A DNA stretch of 64,000 nucleotides from Neobacillus niacini (GTDB lineage: Bacteria > Bacillota > Bacilli > Bacillales > Cytobacillaceae). The notes below the pieces were generated by a model. That model was not told where the DNA came from. It did no database searches and saw only the letters and a program-made list of their open reading frames with translations. Position 1 is the stretch's first letter. The number at the start of each line of letters is the position of its first letter. Shown in pieces: positions 27,684 through 36,679 of the stretch. The translations under genes and the position numbers were made by a program. Location: positions 62,001-126,000 of the forward strand of contig NZ_JAMBOB010000006.1 of assembly GCF_023715415.1 (NCBI RefSeq). Direction: 5' to 3'.

Positions 27684-28280
27684 ATGAATCGAAAGCTTGT
27701 CCTAATTCTCAGCCTTCTATATGTAGCTTTTATGGCATATTTATTTTTTCATTATCGTTCAACTGAGGAGTCCTTTAAATCGACAGTTACCATTGGTGGT
27801 ATGGTTTGTGGGGCCGTTCCACTCCTCTTAGCCCTTTTTACAAAGCTCCATTTTAATCTGCCTATTGTTATTTCCTATCTACTATTCTTGGTCGGCTCCC
27901 AGTATTTCGGTTCAATACTGGGCTGGTATGGACTTGGATGGTGGGATACGTTTATGCATTTCCTTAGCGGAGCTATTCTTGCGTTTTCTGGAATCGCTTT
28001 ATATGAAAGATTGGTTCATCGAGATGCAGAAGTGGAAATATCTCCTTGGATTATTTTCCTTTTCACCTTATCTTTTGCCGCATTGGGCGGCGTCTTATGG
28101 GAAATTTATGAATTTAGCTCTGATCAATTTTTCAATATGACGTTACAAGGCGGTGGTAATGACGATACCATGATAGATTTAATCTCAGATACAGGCGGCG
28201 GGTTGATTATTGCACTTTGGTCTGGGGTTCGTACAAAGATAAAGTTAAAGAACAAACAAGAATATCCTCAATTAACATAA
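27684..28280 (+). CDS. Multi-pass membrane protein, DUF2238-like
   Basis: A 198-residue integral membrane protein with about five or six hydrophobic helices. It has a GWWDTFMHFLSGAIL segment and a LGGVLWEIYEF segment with acidic and aromatic residues inside predicted helices, resembling the DUF2238/YjdF group of unknown function. The ATG at 27684 follows GAGGTGAAA; an in-frame upstream start at 27639 lacks a ribosome site. It is a single-gene unit divergent from xdhC and not obviously linked to the catabolic cluster. Confidence 0.75.
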   Translation: MNRKLVLILSLLYVAFMAYLFFHYRSTEESFKSTVTIGGMVCGAVPLLLALFTKLHFNLPIVISYLLFLVGSQYFGSILGWYGLGWWDTFMHFLSGAILAFSGIALYERLVHRDAEVEISPWIIFLFTLSFAALGGVLWEIYEFSSDQFFNMTLQGGGNDDTMIDLISDTGGGLIIALWSGVRTKIKLKNKQEYPQLT

Positions 28281-28288
28281 AAAAATGA

Positions 28289-28342
28289 TTATCGCAGATA
28301 TATCTGAATTAACGCAGACATAATTCGCTTATCGCAGATATA
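28289..28342. repeat. Three tandem 20-bp repeats
   Basis: TTATCGCAGATATA, TTAACGCAGACATA and TTATCGCAGATATA begin at 28289, 28309 and 28329, exactly 20 bp apart, between the membrane-protein stop and the terminator. Confidence 0.7.
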
Positions 28343-28344
28343 AT

Positions 28345-28377
28345 TAAAAAAGCAGTCTAAATTTTAGACTGCTTTTT
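28345..28377. terminator. Bidirectional terminator
   Basis: AGCAGTCTAA pairs perfectly with TTAGACTGCT around a 4-base loop, with A-run before and T-run after, so it serves both the membrane-protein gene and aspartokinase. Confidence 0.85.
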
Positions 28378-28380
28378 CTA

Positions 28381-29742
28381 TTAAACAGGTACTGCTGCGA
28401 AAAACTCGTCGTACAGTGCTTGGACTGCTCTTTTTTCGTCCACTTCTTTTACACCAAACATCATACTTACCTCAGACGAGCCTTGGTTAATCATTTCAAT
28501 ATTCACTTCTGCCTTCGCTAACGCTTTAGATGCACGTGCCATGGTTCCGACGTTTCGGCGCATTCCCTCACCCACAACCATAATCAACGAAAGGCTGTGC
28601 TGAATTTTCACTTCATCGGAGTGTAACTCAGATTCAATTCTCCAGGCAATTTCATTTTCCATATCAGGATCAAGCTGTGCTTCTCTTAATATTACTGACA
28701 CATCATCAATCCCTGAAGGTGTGTGTTCATAGGAAAGACCATATTCTTCCAGAATACTTAGAAGCCTTCGTCCAAAACCAATTTCTCTGTTCATTAAGTA
28801 TTTGCTGACATAAATGCTGCAGAACCCTTTATCACTAGCAATACCTACAACAGGTCCATTTGTATTATCGCGTGAATACACAATTCTTGTTCCAGGAGCA
28901 CCTGGATTGTTGGTATTCTTAATTTGAACAGGAATCCCAGCACGGAAAGCAGGTACGAGTGCTTCATCATGTAAAACCGTAAATCCTGCATAGGATAATT
29001 CCCGCATTTCTCGGTAGGTTAACTCTTTAATTTCCTTTGGATTATGGACAAGATTTGGATTCACAGAAAATACTGCATCCACATCTGTAAAGTTCTCATA
29101 TAATGTAGCCTTAATACCGTTGGCTAAAATGGAACCCGTTATATCGGACCCGCTTCGTGAAAAGGTGAATACATCGCCTTCTTTACTATAGCCAAAAAAT
29201 CCTGGAAAAATAATGATTCCTGGAATCTCACGAAGTGAAAATAAATTCTCATACGACTCATGTAAAACTTGTGCATTCCCTGGCTCGTCACTGACAAACA
29301 GCCCTGCTTTTCTCGGATTTACATAGGTAGCTTCTACACCTTGTTCCCTAAAGTAAGCCGCAACAAGCTTTGCATGATTATCCTCACCACTTGCTTTTAC
29401 TAGATCCATAAACCGATCTGGCTTACTTCTATCCCCATTTAGTCTCTCTGATAAATCGTGATGAATTTCACTAATTATATCATTCGGGAGAGCTAATTCT
29501 GCTGCAATGGAGGAATATCTTGATATAACGTCATTAATCTTATCCTGTGGATTAAAATCTTGTAGACAATGTTCAGCACACTCTATCAACAAGTCCGTTA
29601 CCTTCTCATCCTCAGCAAATCTTTTTCCCGGAGCAGACACAACCACTACTTTCCGCTCAGGGTCGGACATTACAATCTGAAAAACCTTTTCGATTTGTTT
29701 TCCTGACGCTAAAGAGGATCCTCCAAACTTTACAACCTTCAT
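28381..29742 (-). CDS. Aspartate kinase, class III (YclM/ThrD-like)
   Basis: A 453-residue aspartokinase that phosphorylates aspartate at the head of lysine, threonine and methionine synthesis. N-terminal kinase domain with VVKFGGSSLASG and the FSRSGSDITG segment; two C-terminal ACT domains, ending near VNIEMINQGSSEVSM. The length matches the class III enzyme of Bacillus. The ATG at 29742 follows AGGTGATG; a longer frame to 29850 is not supported by motifs. Only about 120 bases separate it from the terminator upstream, too short for a lysine riboswitch. Confidence 0.9.
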   Translation of the reverse strand: MKVVKFGGSSLASGKQIEKVFQIVMSDPERKVVVVSAPGKRFAEDEKVTDLLIECAEHCLQDFNPQDKINDVISRYSSIAAELALPNDIISEIHHDLSERLNGDRSKPDRFMDLVKASGEDNHAKLVAAYFREQGVEATYVNPRKAGLFVSDEPGNAQVLHESYENLFSLREIPGIIIFPGFFGYSKEGDVFTFSRSGSDITGSILANGIKATLYENFTDVDAVFSVNPNLVHNPKEIKELTYREMRELSYAGFTVLHDEALVPAFRAGIPVQIKNTNNPGAPGTRIVYSRDNTNGPVVGIASDKGFCSIYVSKYLMNREIGFGRRLLSILEEYGLSYEHTPSGIDDVSVILREAQLDPDMENEIAWRIESELHSDEVKIQHSLSLIMVVGEGMRRNVGTMARASKALAKAEVNIEMINQGSSEVSMMFGVKEVDEKRAVQALYDEFFAAVPV

Positions 29743-29851
29743 CACAACATCACCTATCCCAAAAAGTATAATCTTAATTTTACTGCTATTCAGAAAATAA
29801 TCAAGTGTTTTTTCTTCCCAAAAGGACATTTGTATTTCTGGGGAGGACAAA

Positions 29852-29889
29852 ATACAAAAAAAGTGAAATTATCAAGGATAATTTCACTT
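29852..29889 (-). terminator. Terminator after the Nudix gene
   Basis: A 13-bp perfect stem (29861-29873 with 29877-29889) around a 3-base loop, followed on the minus strand by seven T. Confidence 0.85.
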
Positions 29890-29931
29890 TAATTAGCCAA
29901 GGATAATTTCATTTTAGTTATCCCTGGATAA

Positions 29932-30549
29932 TTACTGTTTCATTATTTCAATAAAGTGTGAAAGGATTTTCGCTGTAAGTCCCCAAATTGCCTTTTCCTC
30001 ATAAAGGTAAAAGTACTCATCTAATGATCTTGTCCGCCAATTATAATTTTCACCGCCAACAATTAAATCGAATGGAAAGTTCTCCTCAGGCTCTACCTTA
30101 AAATGAATATGATAAATATCCGGGGTATTTTCAATAAAATAGGTTAACGGTACCGTGAAAACTTCTCCAACTTCTGCAGGATTTGGCTGAATGTTTTCGG
30201 GGCTTTCAATCATCGCTACGAATGGATAAATCATCATGCCGAAAGGGGAAATCATGAAATCAAGCGGGTATACCTCCGATAGGTTCTCACTGCTTATTCC
30301 TAATTCTTCGATTGTTTCCCGGATTGCTGCACTTTTTTCATTTATATCCTCCGGATCAATTCTCCCTCCTGGGAAACAAATTTCTCCAGGCTGTCTTCTC
30401 AGCTGCAGGGATCGAACCTCAAACAGGACATGAATACCATCCTCTTTTTGAATAAGTGGCACCATTACCGCATATTTTGAAAATTTATCGCTGCCTAAGA
30501 TAGTAGGTGTATGGCTTTTTAATTTCGATAGGACTGATTCAAAGTTCAT
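29932..30549 (-). CDS. Nudix hydrolase, CoA pyrophosphatase type
   Basis: A 205-residue Nudix enzyme. The Nudix box reads GGRIDPED...AAIRETIEELGI, with REtxEE metal ligands. The preceding VRSLQLRRQPGEICFPGG segment matches the NuCoA signature of YeaB/NudL-type enzymes that cleave CoA and its derivatives to 3',5'-ADP and phosphopantetheine. The start ATG at 30549 is eight bases after GGAGG; a GTG nine bases earlier overlaps the ribosome site. Monocistronic. Confidence 0.85.
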   Translation of the reverse strand: MNFESVLSKLKSHTPTILGSDKFSKYAVMVPLIQKEDGIHVLFEVRSLQLRRQPGEICFPGGRIDPEDINEKSAAIRETIEELGISSENLSEVYPLDFMISPFGMMIYPFVAMIESPENIQPNPAEVGEVFTVPLTYFIENTPDIYHIHFKVEPEENFPFDLIVGGENYNWRTRSLDEYFYLYEEKAIWGLTAKILSHFIEIMKQ

Positions 30550-30634
30550 GATTTTCACCTCCCTTGGAATATTATTCTATATTTAATACTATCACTAACT
30601 AACATTAAAATGCTTACCTAATGATCATTCCTCA

Positions 30635-30670
30635 AGAAAAAACAACCCAATATTTTATCATTGGATTGTT
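30635..30670 (-). terminator. Terminator after hmgA
   Basis: On the minus strand AACAATCCAAT pairs with ATTGGGTTGTT (one G-U), followed by TTTTTT. It closes the homogentisate operon. Confidence 0.8.
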
Positions 30671-30686
30671 CTAAATAAATTATTCC

Positions 30687-31844
30687 TTATTTTTCCACCC
30701 AGGAAAACATATAGGAAGAATCCTCCAACTCATTTGCCTTCTTCACCACTTTAAGTGGATGAAAGGTATCAATCATTACCGCAAGTTCGAGGGTCTCTTT
30801 TTTGCCAATACTCGCCTCTGTCTTTCCAGGATGAGGACCATGCGGAATCCCACTCGGATGCAGCGTAATGGACTCAAGCTGCACCCCTTTGCGACTCATG
30901 AAATTACCTTTTACATAATAAAGTAATTCGTCACTATTCACATTACTATGATAATAAGGAGCAGGAATCGCTTCAGGATGGTAGTCAAACAGTCTCGGTA
31001 CAAAGGAACATACTACAAAGTTATTCCCTTCAAAGGTTTGATGAACAGGCGGCGGCTGGTGAATTCTCCCCGTGATTGGTTCAAAATCCTCAACATTAAA
31101 AGCCCATGGGTAAAGGTATCCGTCCCAGCCAATGACATCAAACGGATGATGCCCTAATAAATGAGAATGCAGCAATCCCCGCGATTTCGTTACTACCTCA
31201 AACTCTCCCTTTTGATCAAAGGTCTCTAATTTTTCTGGGCAGCGGAAATCACGTTCGCAAAAAGGACTGTGCTCGAGCATTTGTCCATATTCATTTCGAT
31301 ATCGTCTTGGTGTTGTAATCTGGCTAAAGGATTCTATAAATAACAGTTTAGTTTCTTCCTGCTCATTTGGAATCATTCGATAAATGGTTCCAATAGGTAT
31401 TAATAGATAATCACCTGGCCGGTAAGATATCGATCCAAACATTGTTTCTAGCTTGCCTGAGCCGTAGTGAACAAACAGCATTTCATCTCCATCACCATTT
31501 CGATAATAGCTCTTCATTGGCTCGTTGACAGCCGCCGTACCAATTAATAAATCTTGATTTCCGAGTATATATTCCCGCGCTGAAAGAGCATCCCCTTTTT
31601 TGACAGTCTTATTTGTCAAAAAAAGACGGTGCTTTAACGATGCCTGCTCCTCATATTCTGGCAAATAGCTGCTAATTAACTCCGCTTTCAGAACTTCGGT
31701 TGGCATGTAATGATGGTAAAGAATCGATTGTGTTCCCGAGAAGCCCCGTGTCCCCATAACCTGCTCACGGAATAGACTTCCATCTTCTTTTTTAAAAATG
31801 GTATGACGTTTTTGAGGAATCCTTCCCATTTGCCGATAATACAT
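30687..31844 (-). CDS. hmgA: Homogentisate 1,2-dioxygenase
   Basis: A 385-residue homogentisate dioxygenase of the shorter Bacillus type; it opens the ring of homogentisate to maleylacetoacetate. Family landmarks are HYGSGKLETMFG in the N-terminal half, HPFDVIGWDGYLYPWAF in the middle, and the iron-binding region with FEGNNFVVCSFVPRLFD and the late HPSGIPHGPHPGKTE stretch. The ATG at 31844 follows GAGGTGAATTT; the frame extends to 31862 into the previous stop. Last gene of hppD - flavin reductase-like - FAH - hmgA. Confidence 0.92.
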   Translation of the reverse strand: MYYRQMGRIPQKRHTIFKKEDGSLFREQVMGTRGFSGTQSILYHHYMPTEVLKAELISSYLPEYEEQASLKHRLFLTNKTVKKGDALSAREYILGNQDLLIGTAAVNEPMKSYYRNGDGDEMLFVHYGSGKLETMFGSISYRPGDYLLIPIGTIYRMIPNEQEETKLLFIESFSQITTPRRYRNEYGQMLEHSPFCERDFRCPEKLETFDQKGEFEVVTKSRGLLHSHLLGHHPFDVIGWDGYLYPWAFNVEDFEPITGRIHQPPPVHQTFEGNNFVVCSFVPRLFDYHPEAIPAPYYHSNVNSDELLYYVKGNFMSRKGVQLESITLHPSGIPHGPHPGKTEASIGKKETLELAVMIDTFHPLKVVKKANELEDSSYMFSWVEK

Positions 31845-31858
31845 AAATTCACCTCGTT

Positions 31859-32782
31859 TCAATCATTTACAATGGAATTCTTTAAAACACCTAGTTTATC
31901 AATCTCAAATTCAACCATGTCACCAGGTTGCAGCCAACGGTGTACCTCTGTACCGAGTTCAAGGATACATCCTGTCCCAACTGTTCCAGAACCTATCATT
32001 TCCCCAGGATAGAGCGTAACCCCCGCTGATGCCCTTTCAATCATTTCTCCGAACGAATAATAGATATCCTTCATATTCCCTTCAGAAAGAAGGACGTCAT
32101 TAACCTTCGCTTTCATGGTAATATCGAAGCCTTTACCTAATCTCACGTTTTCGAGCTCATCCTTGGTGATGATCCACGGTCCAATTGAGGTTGAAAAATC
32201 CTTTCCCTTTGCAGGACCTAATCCTACCTTCATTTCCTGTCTTTGAAGGTCCCGCGCGCTCCAGTCATTTAAGATACAATAACCAAAAATATAGTCATCT
32301 GCTTCATCAGCCTTGATATTTCTCCCCTCTTTCCCAATGATGCAAGCAACCTCTAGTTCATAATCAAGACAATTGCATTCGATAGGCTTAGTGATGTTAT
32401 CTTCTGGCCCCTTAATCGCCAGGTGATTAGAAAAATAAAAAACAGGTATTTGGTACCACTCAGGAATCATATCAAGACCTCTGTTCTCCCTTGCAGATTT
32501 TACATGCTGTTCAAAAGCATAAAAGTCGCGGAAGCTTTTCGGTGTTGGCAGCGGCGCAATCAACCTAACCTCATGTAAGGGATAAACCCCTTTATTGCCG
32601 TCAGTAAGTCGCAAGAGCTGTACAGCAGCTATCATATTTTGCTCAGACTGTTCTAGAAAATCTATCATTTTTTCAGGCAGCTTGCCGTTCGTTGCTTCGC
32701 TCATATCTACAACAAGGTCTGAATCTAACATTATTCCTGACCGTACTGTTCTATCACTTTTTTCAAAGGTTACGAATCTCAT
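31859..32782 (-). CDS. Fumarylacetoacetate hydrolase-family protein
   Basis: A 307-residue FAHD-type hydrolase. The metal-binding motif region reads CLDYELEVACIIGKEG (E-x-E with a later D), and GxGTVGTGCILELG closes the fold. It is shorter than classical fumarylacetoacetase (about 420 residues). In this operon it should hydrolyse the product of HmgA, either fumarylacetoacetate or directly maleylacetoacetate, since no isomerase gene is present. Fifteen bases behind the flavin reductase-like gene. Confidence 0.88.
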   Translation of the reverse strand: MRFVTFEKSDRTVRSGIMLDSDLVVDMSEATNGKLPEKMIDFLEQSEQNMIAAVQLLRLTDGNKGVYPLHEVRLIAPLPTPKSFRDFYAFEQHVKSARENRGLDMIPEWYQIPVFYFSNHLAIKGPEDNITKPIECNCLDYELEVACIIGKEGRNIKADEADDYIFGYCILNDWSARDLQRQEMKVGLGPAKGKDFSTSIGPWIITKDELENVRLGKGFDITMKAKVNDVLLSEGNMKDIYYSFGEMIERASAGVTLYPGEMIGSGTVGTGCILELGTEVHRWLQPGDMVEFEIDKLGVLKNSIVND

Positions 32783-32797
32783 ACATTCACCTAATTT

Positions 32798-33406
32798 CTA
32801 TTTCCTAATAATATCAAATGTTTTTCCTAATGGATTGGTATAAGTATTACCTGCCATTCTGCCAATCGGCTGAAGTTTTTCTGTATCCACTCGCCCTTTA
32901 TGAAATAAATCATCTTCTACATGAATATTCAAAACCTTACCAATAACTAGACTTCCAGCACCCGCCTGGTCACCAAAATCCAACACCTGATAGAGCTCGC
33001 ACTCTAAATGCACGAGAGATTCTTTTATACGAGGCACCTTTACCACACGACTAGGTTCTTTTGTTAAACCTGTTACCTCTAGTTCATCAACTTCAGGAGC
33101 AAATTCAACGGCGCACTCATTCATCTGTTTTGCCATACTCTCACTGACGATATTTATCACAAATTGCTTTGTTTTTTCAATATTTAAAAGGGTATCTTTT
33201 TTTGCTCCATCACTGCCCCTTCTCATTGGTGAAAAACAGATGAGCATCGGGTCGGCGCAAATTGCGGTAAAGAAACTAAAGGGAGCAGCATTGGCAATTC
33301 CGTTCTCATCAATGGTAGACACAAAGGCTATCGGACGAGGCAGTATCGAGCCAATTAGCAATTTATATGCGTCTCTCCATTCAAGCGTATCTGGTGACAC
33401 TTCCAT
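32798..33406 (-). CDS. Flavin reductase-like FMN-binding protein
   Basis: A 202-residue protein of the flavin reductase-like domain family, with the typical LIGSILPRPIAFVSTIDENGIANAAPFSFF start and the later GAGSLVIGKVL segment. Members reduce FMN or bind it as a cofactor. It is often found in homogentisate gene clusters, but its role there is not established as far as I know. Start with AGAGGTG. Confidence 0.82.
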   Translation of the reverse strand: MEVSPDTLEWRDAYKLLIGSILPRPIAFVSTIDENGIANAAPFSFFTAICADPMLICFSPMRRGSDGAKKDTLLNIEKTKQFVINIVSESMAKQMNECAVEFAPEVDELEVTGLTKEPSRVVKVPRIKESLVHLECELYQVLDFGDQAGAGSLVIGKVLNIHVEDDLFHKGRVDTEKLQPIGRMAGNTYTNPLGKTFDIIRK

Positions 33407-33438
33407 TATTCGTACACCTCTATCCTATTAAACTTTTT

Positions 33439-33465
33439 AAAAGGGAGAAGCACCCTCTCCCTTTT
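33439..33465 (-). terminator. Stem-loop between hppD and the flavin reductase-like gene
   Basis: AAAAGGGAGA (33439-33448) pairs with TCTCCCTTTT (33456-33465). On the minus strand it is followed by only a short T stretch. It may be a terminator after hppD or an mRNA-stabilising hairpin. Confidence 0.5.
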
Positions 33466-33489
33466 ACCCCTTTACTATATTTCTATATA

Positions 33490-34605
33490 TTATAAATTTC
33501 CTCTACGTGCCTGTTCTCTTTCGATGGATTCAAATAAAGCTTTAAAGTTGCCTTCACCAAATCCTCGTGCACCCTTACGCTGGATAATCTCCACGAATAA
33601 CGTAGGTCTATCGACAATCGGCTTGGTGAATATCTGTAGGAGATAGCCCTCATCATCGCGGTCGACTAAAATATTTAATTCACGCAGCTTCTCGATTTCT
33701 TCATCAATTTTTCCAATTCGCTGTCCTAAATCCTCATAGTACGTACTTGGTGTATTTAAGAACTCTACCCCATTCTTTTTCAAAGTAGCTACAGTTGAGA
33801 CAATGTCCTCAGTTAATATCGCAAGGTGTTGTACACCAGGACCATTATAGAATTCTAAATACTCCTGAATTTGTGATTTACGTTTCCCTTCTGCTGGTTC
33901 ATTGATCGGAAACTTAATTCTACCGCCATTGTGCATGACCTTCGACATTAGCGCAGAATACTCAGTGGTAATATCTTTATCTGTAAAATGTTTCATCTCT
34001 ACAAATCCCATTACCTTCGCATAATATTCAACCCATTCTTCCATCGCTTCAACGTTACCAACCACATGGTCAATTCCAATTAAGCCAGCATCTTCAATTG
34101 GCAGATAGACAGAATATGGTTCAAAACCTGGCATAAAAACACCTTGATAATTCTTGCGTTCTACTAACGTATGGATGGTGTCTCCATATGTACCGAGAAC
34201 GGCCTTTTTAATGGTCCCCTTTTCATCCTTCAACTCAAATGGTGATTTAAGGGCAATTCCTCCACGCTCAACGGCAGCGCTATAAGCCTTATCAACATCA
34301 TCTACTAAAAGAGCAACGTCCTTTACACCGTCACCATGTTTTTTTACAAACTGAGCAACTCCTGTATCCTCTTTGTAGGAACCAGTAAGAACAAGACGGA
34401 TATTCCTTTGCTGGAGTACATAGGAAACGGTTTCACGATTTCCCGTTTCAAGGCCGGAATATGCAACTGGTTTAAACCCAAATGCGGTGCAAAAAAAATG
34501 GCAGGATTGCTTTGCATTCGTTGTATAAATTTCGATATAATCAACATCCCTAACTGGGAAAAAGTCGTTAGCAAGCTCTTCTGCTTTTATACGTTTTTCT
34601 TTCAT
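33490..34605 (-). CDS. hppD: 4-hydroxyphenylpyruvate dioxygenase
   Basis: A 371-residue enzyme converting 4-hydroxyphenylpyruvate to homogentisate. Two VOC domains; iron ligands H180 (GIDHVVGN), H260 (QHLAILTED) and E339 (LFVEIIQR), and the C-terminal GNFKALFESIEREQARRG helix that gates the site. ATG preceded by GGGAGGAATATAA. A possible promoter TTGATA-18-TAATAT precedes it on the minus strand. First gene of the tyrosine-degradation cluster. Confidence 0.96.
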   Translation of the reverse strand: MKEKRIKAEELANDFFPVRDVDYIEIYTTNAKQSCHFFCTAFGFKPVAYSGLETGNRETVSYVLQQRNIRLVLTGSYKEDTGVAQFVKKHGDGVKDVALLVDDVDKAYSAAVERGGIALKSPFELKDEKGTIKKAVLGTYGDTIHTLVERKNYQGVFMPGFEPYSVYLPIEDAGLIGIDHVVGNVEAMEEWVEYYAKVMGFVEMKHFTDKDITTEYSALMSKVMHNGGRIKFPINEPAEGKRKSQIQEYLEFYNGPGVQHLAILTEDIVSTVATLKKNGVEFLNTPSTYYEDLGQRIGKIDEEIEKLRELNILVDRDDEGYLLQIFTKPIVDRPTLFVEIIQRKGARGFGEGNFKALFESIEREQARRGNL

Positions 34606-34725
34606 TTATATTCCTCCCATTATCAATTAATTAATAATATTCAGAATATATATTAAGTGATACAAACGTGTCCTATCAAGAGCGGCCGGTAAAGCAATAA
34701 CGCTTTTGAGTAGTAAAGGTTGGTA

Positions 34726-34763
34726 CAAAAAAAAAGAAACAACCCCTTCAATAAGGTTGTTTC
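34726..34763 (-). terminator. Terminator after the ABC importer operon
   Basis: GAAACAACC pairs with GGTTGTTTC and is followed on the minus strand by nine T. Confidence 0.88.
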
Positions 34764-34772
34764 TCAATAAAG

Positions 34773-35567
34773 TTAGGATAAAACCGCACGGTCGCTGGCC
34801 ATTTGCACTCCGCGGATTCGTTTAAATTCTTCTAATAATCCTTCAATGGTTAAATCTTTTTTGTTTTCTGCATCTACTTCTAATATGATTTGACCTTTAT
34901 CCATCATAATTAAACGATTTCCAAGGTCAATCGCCTGCTGCATATTATGAGTAACCATTAAGGTCGTAAGCTGATATTTCCCAACAATTTCTCGAGTAAG
35001 ATTGGTTATTAATTCCGCTCTCGATGGATCAAGTGCAGCAGTATGTTCATCGAGAAGTAAAATGGCGGGTTCTGTGAAGGTAGCCATTAACAACGATAAT
35101 GCCTGCCGTTCTCCACCAGATAACAATCCCACCTTTGCACTTAAACGATTCTCTAAGCCTAGATGCAAGGATTCAAGCACCTCTCGGAAGTAATCACGCC
35201 TTTTTTTAGTGACTCCCTTTTTAAAGGTTCTCGTTTTATTTCGAGAGTAAGCCATAGCCAGGTTTTCTTCAATCGTCATACTAGGAGCTGTCCCTGCCAT
35301 TGGATCTTGGAAAACACGTCCAATCATTTTCGACCGTTTATATTCGGACATGCCGGTAACATTTTTACCGTCAATATGAATATCACCAACATCAGGAACT
35401 AATACACCTGAAATGATATTCATTAAAGTCGATTTCCCTGCTCCATTACTACCTATTACGGTAACGAAATCCCCCGGTTTCAAAGTTAAATTCACATGGT
35501 CGATTGCAATTTTTTCATCAGGAGTACCTTCATTAAAAATCTTGTGAATCTGATTCAATTGCAGCAT
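34773..35567 (-). CDS. ABC transporter ATP-binding protein (TrpXYZ-like)
   Basis: A 264-residue ATPase with Walker A GSNGAGKST, signature LSGGERQALSLLMA and Walker B ILLLDEHTAALD; the DEHTAALD variant is typical of this ATPase group. The start at 35567 follows GGAAAGGGTG and overlaps the permease gene by 35 bases. Works with the following permease and binding protein. Confidence 0.9.
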   Translation of the reverse strand: MLQLNQIHKIFNEGTPDEKIAIDHVNLTLKPGDFVTVIGSNGAGKSTLMNIISGVLVPDVGDIHIDGKNVTGMSEYKRSKMIGRVFQDPMAGTAPSMTIEENLAMAYSRNKTRTFKKGVTKKRRDYFREVLESLHLGLENRLSAKVGLLSGGERQALSLLMATFTEPAILLLDEHTAALDPSRAELITNLTREIVGKYQLTTLMVTHNMQQAIDLGNRLIMMDKGQIILEVDAENKKDLTIEGLLEEFKRIRGVQMASDRAVLS

Positions 35568-36573
35568 AGCTTTCACCCTTTCCATCAGCAGATGCCTGTA
35601 ACATGCTTAGCTTTTCTTGTCTTCTGCGGGCTTTTCGCTTCTTCTCTTTAGAGTGGTCAACTATTTTGGGTGCAGTTAAGGCAATGATGACAATTAATGC
35701 TGTGATTACCTTCATGTCACCAGGATCTAGGAACTCAACTCGTAGGGCTAGTGTAACAACAATTCGGTAGATGATAGCCCCGCCGATAACCGCAAGAGTC
35801 GCCCTTGCAATGGACTTCGTACCAAACAAGGCTTCACCGATAATAACAGAGGCTAAACCGATAACAATCATCCCGATTCCCATACCTACATCCGCAAATC
35901 CACCTTGCTGTGCGATAAGGGCACCTGAAAAAGCTACTAATGCATTGGATAAACCAAGCCCTAAGATAGTAAGGAGATTTGTATTGGCAGAGAGACTTCG
36001 AATCATTTGTTTATTGTTCCCAGTCGCTCTAACAGCAAGACCAATTTCGGTTTGTAAAAATAAATCTGTAAGCCATTTGATTACAAAGGTAACGATAATC
36101 ATAAAGATCAAAATTCCCCATGTATCAGGAAGACTATCTCCCAGACCAATCATCGTTAATAAGCTGTTGAAGAAGGTATCTATACCAAGACTATCCGAAA
36201 AGGTTCCAATTTTTGTAAAAGAGGTTTCTGTATTCAATAGCGGTATATTTGATCTGCCCATAATTCTAAGATTAATAGAATAAAGTGCAATCATCATTAA
36301 GATACCGGATAGTAAATTATTAATCTTTCCAAAAGTGTGAAGAAGTCCGGTCATGCATCCTGCTGCAAATCCTGCAAATAGTGCCAAAACGGTCGCTAAA
36401 AACGGGTTAACACCACCAGCAATCAAAACGGCTGATAGTGCTGCACCTGTAACAAAACTCCCATCTACCGTTAAATCTGGAAAATCCAGAATACGAAAGG
36501 AAAGATAGACGCCCAGTGCCATAATTGCGTAGATGATACCTGCTTCAAATGATCCAAAAATGGCTGTAAACAT
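35533..36573 (-). CDS. ABC transporter permease (TrpXYZ-like)
   Basis: A 346-residue permease of the BPD_transp_2 family with about eight or nine helices and the diagnostic RILDFPDLTVDGSFVTGAA segment. A basic, polar C-terminal tail follows. The ATG at 36573 has the best spacing from AAAGGA; an ATG nine bases upstream is within the ribosome site. Confidence 0.88.
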   Translation of the reverse strand: MFTAIFGSFEAGIIYAIMALGVYLSFRILDFPDLTVDGSFVTGAALSAVLIAGGVNPFLATVLALFAGFAAGCMTGLLHTFGKINNLLSGILMMIALYSINLRIMGRSNIPLLNTETSFTKIGTFSDSLGIDTFFNSLLTMIGLGDSLPDTWGILIFMIIVTFVIKWLTDLFLQTEIGLAVRATGNNKQMIRSLSANTNLLTILGLGLSNALVAFSGALIAQQGGFADVGMGIGMIVIGLASVIIGEALFGTKSIARATLAVIGGAIIYRIVVTLALRVEFLDPGDMKVITALIVIIALTAPKIVDHSKEKKRKARRRQEKLSMLQASADGKGESYAAIESDSQDF

Positions 36574-36599
36574 TGAGATCATCCTTTCTTTAGGTTTTT

Positions 36600-36663
36600 G
36601 GTTTCCATTAATTGAAACCTATGTAGCCAGTAAGGAGTCAACCATTATGGCGGCTGACTCCTT
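36600..36663 (-). other. Paired stem-loops between binding-protein and permease genes
   Basis: GGTTTC/GAAACC inverted repeat at 36600-36619 and AAGGAGTCA/TGACTCCTT at 36632-36663. No T-run follows, so these may protect the binding-protein mRNA rather than terminate it. Confidence 0.45.
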
Positions 36664-36679
36664 GTATTACTTATGTTTA

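Noticed and set aside
29743-29860. Lysine riboswitch before aspartokinase
   Set aside because: The space between the upstream terminator and the start codon is about 120 bases, too short for the lysine aptamer plus an expression platform, and no matching stems are seen.
29861-29920. Repeated GGATAATTTCA units as a regulatory repeat array
   Set aside because: The first units form the terminator stem of the Nudix gene; the extra partial copy next to it is too short to claim more.
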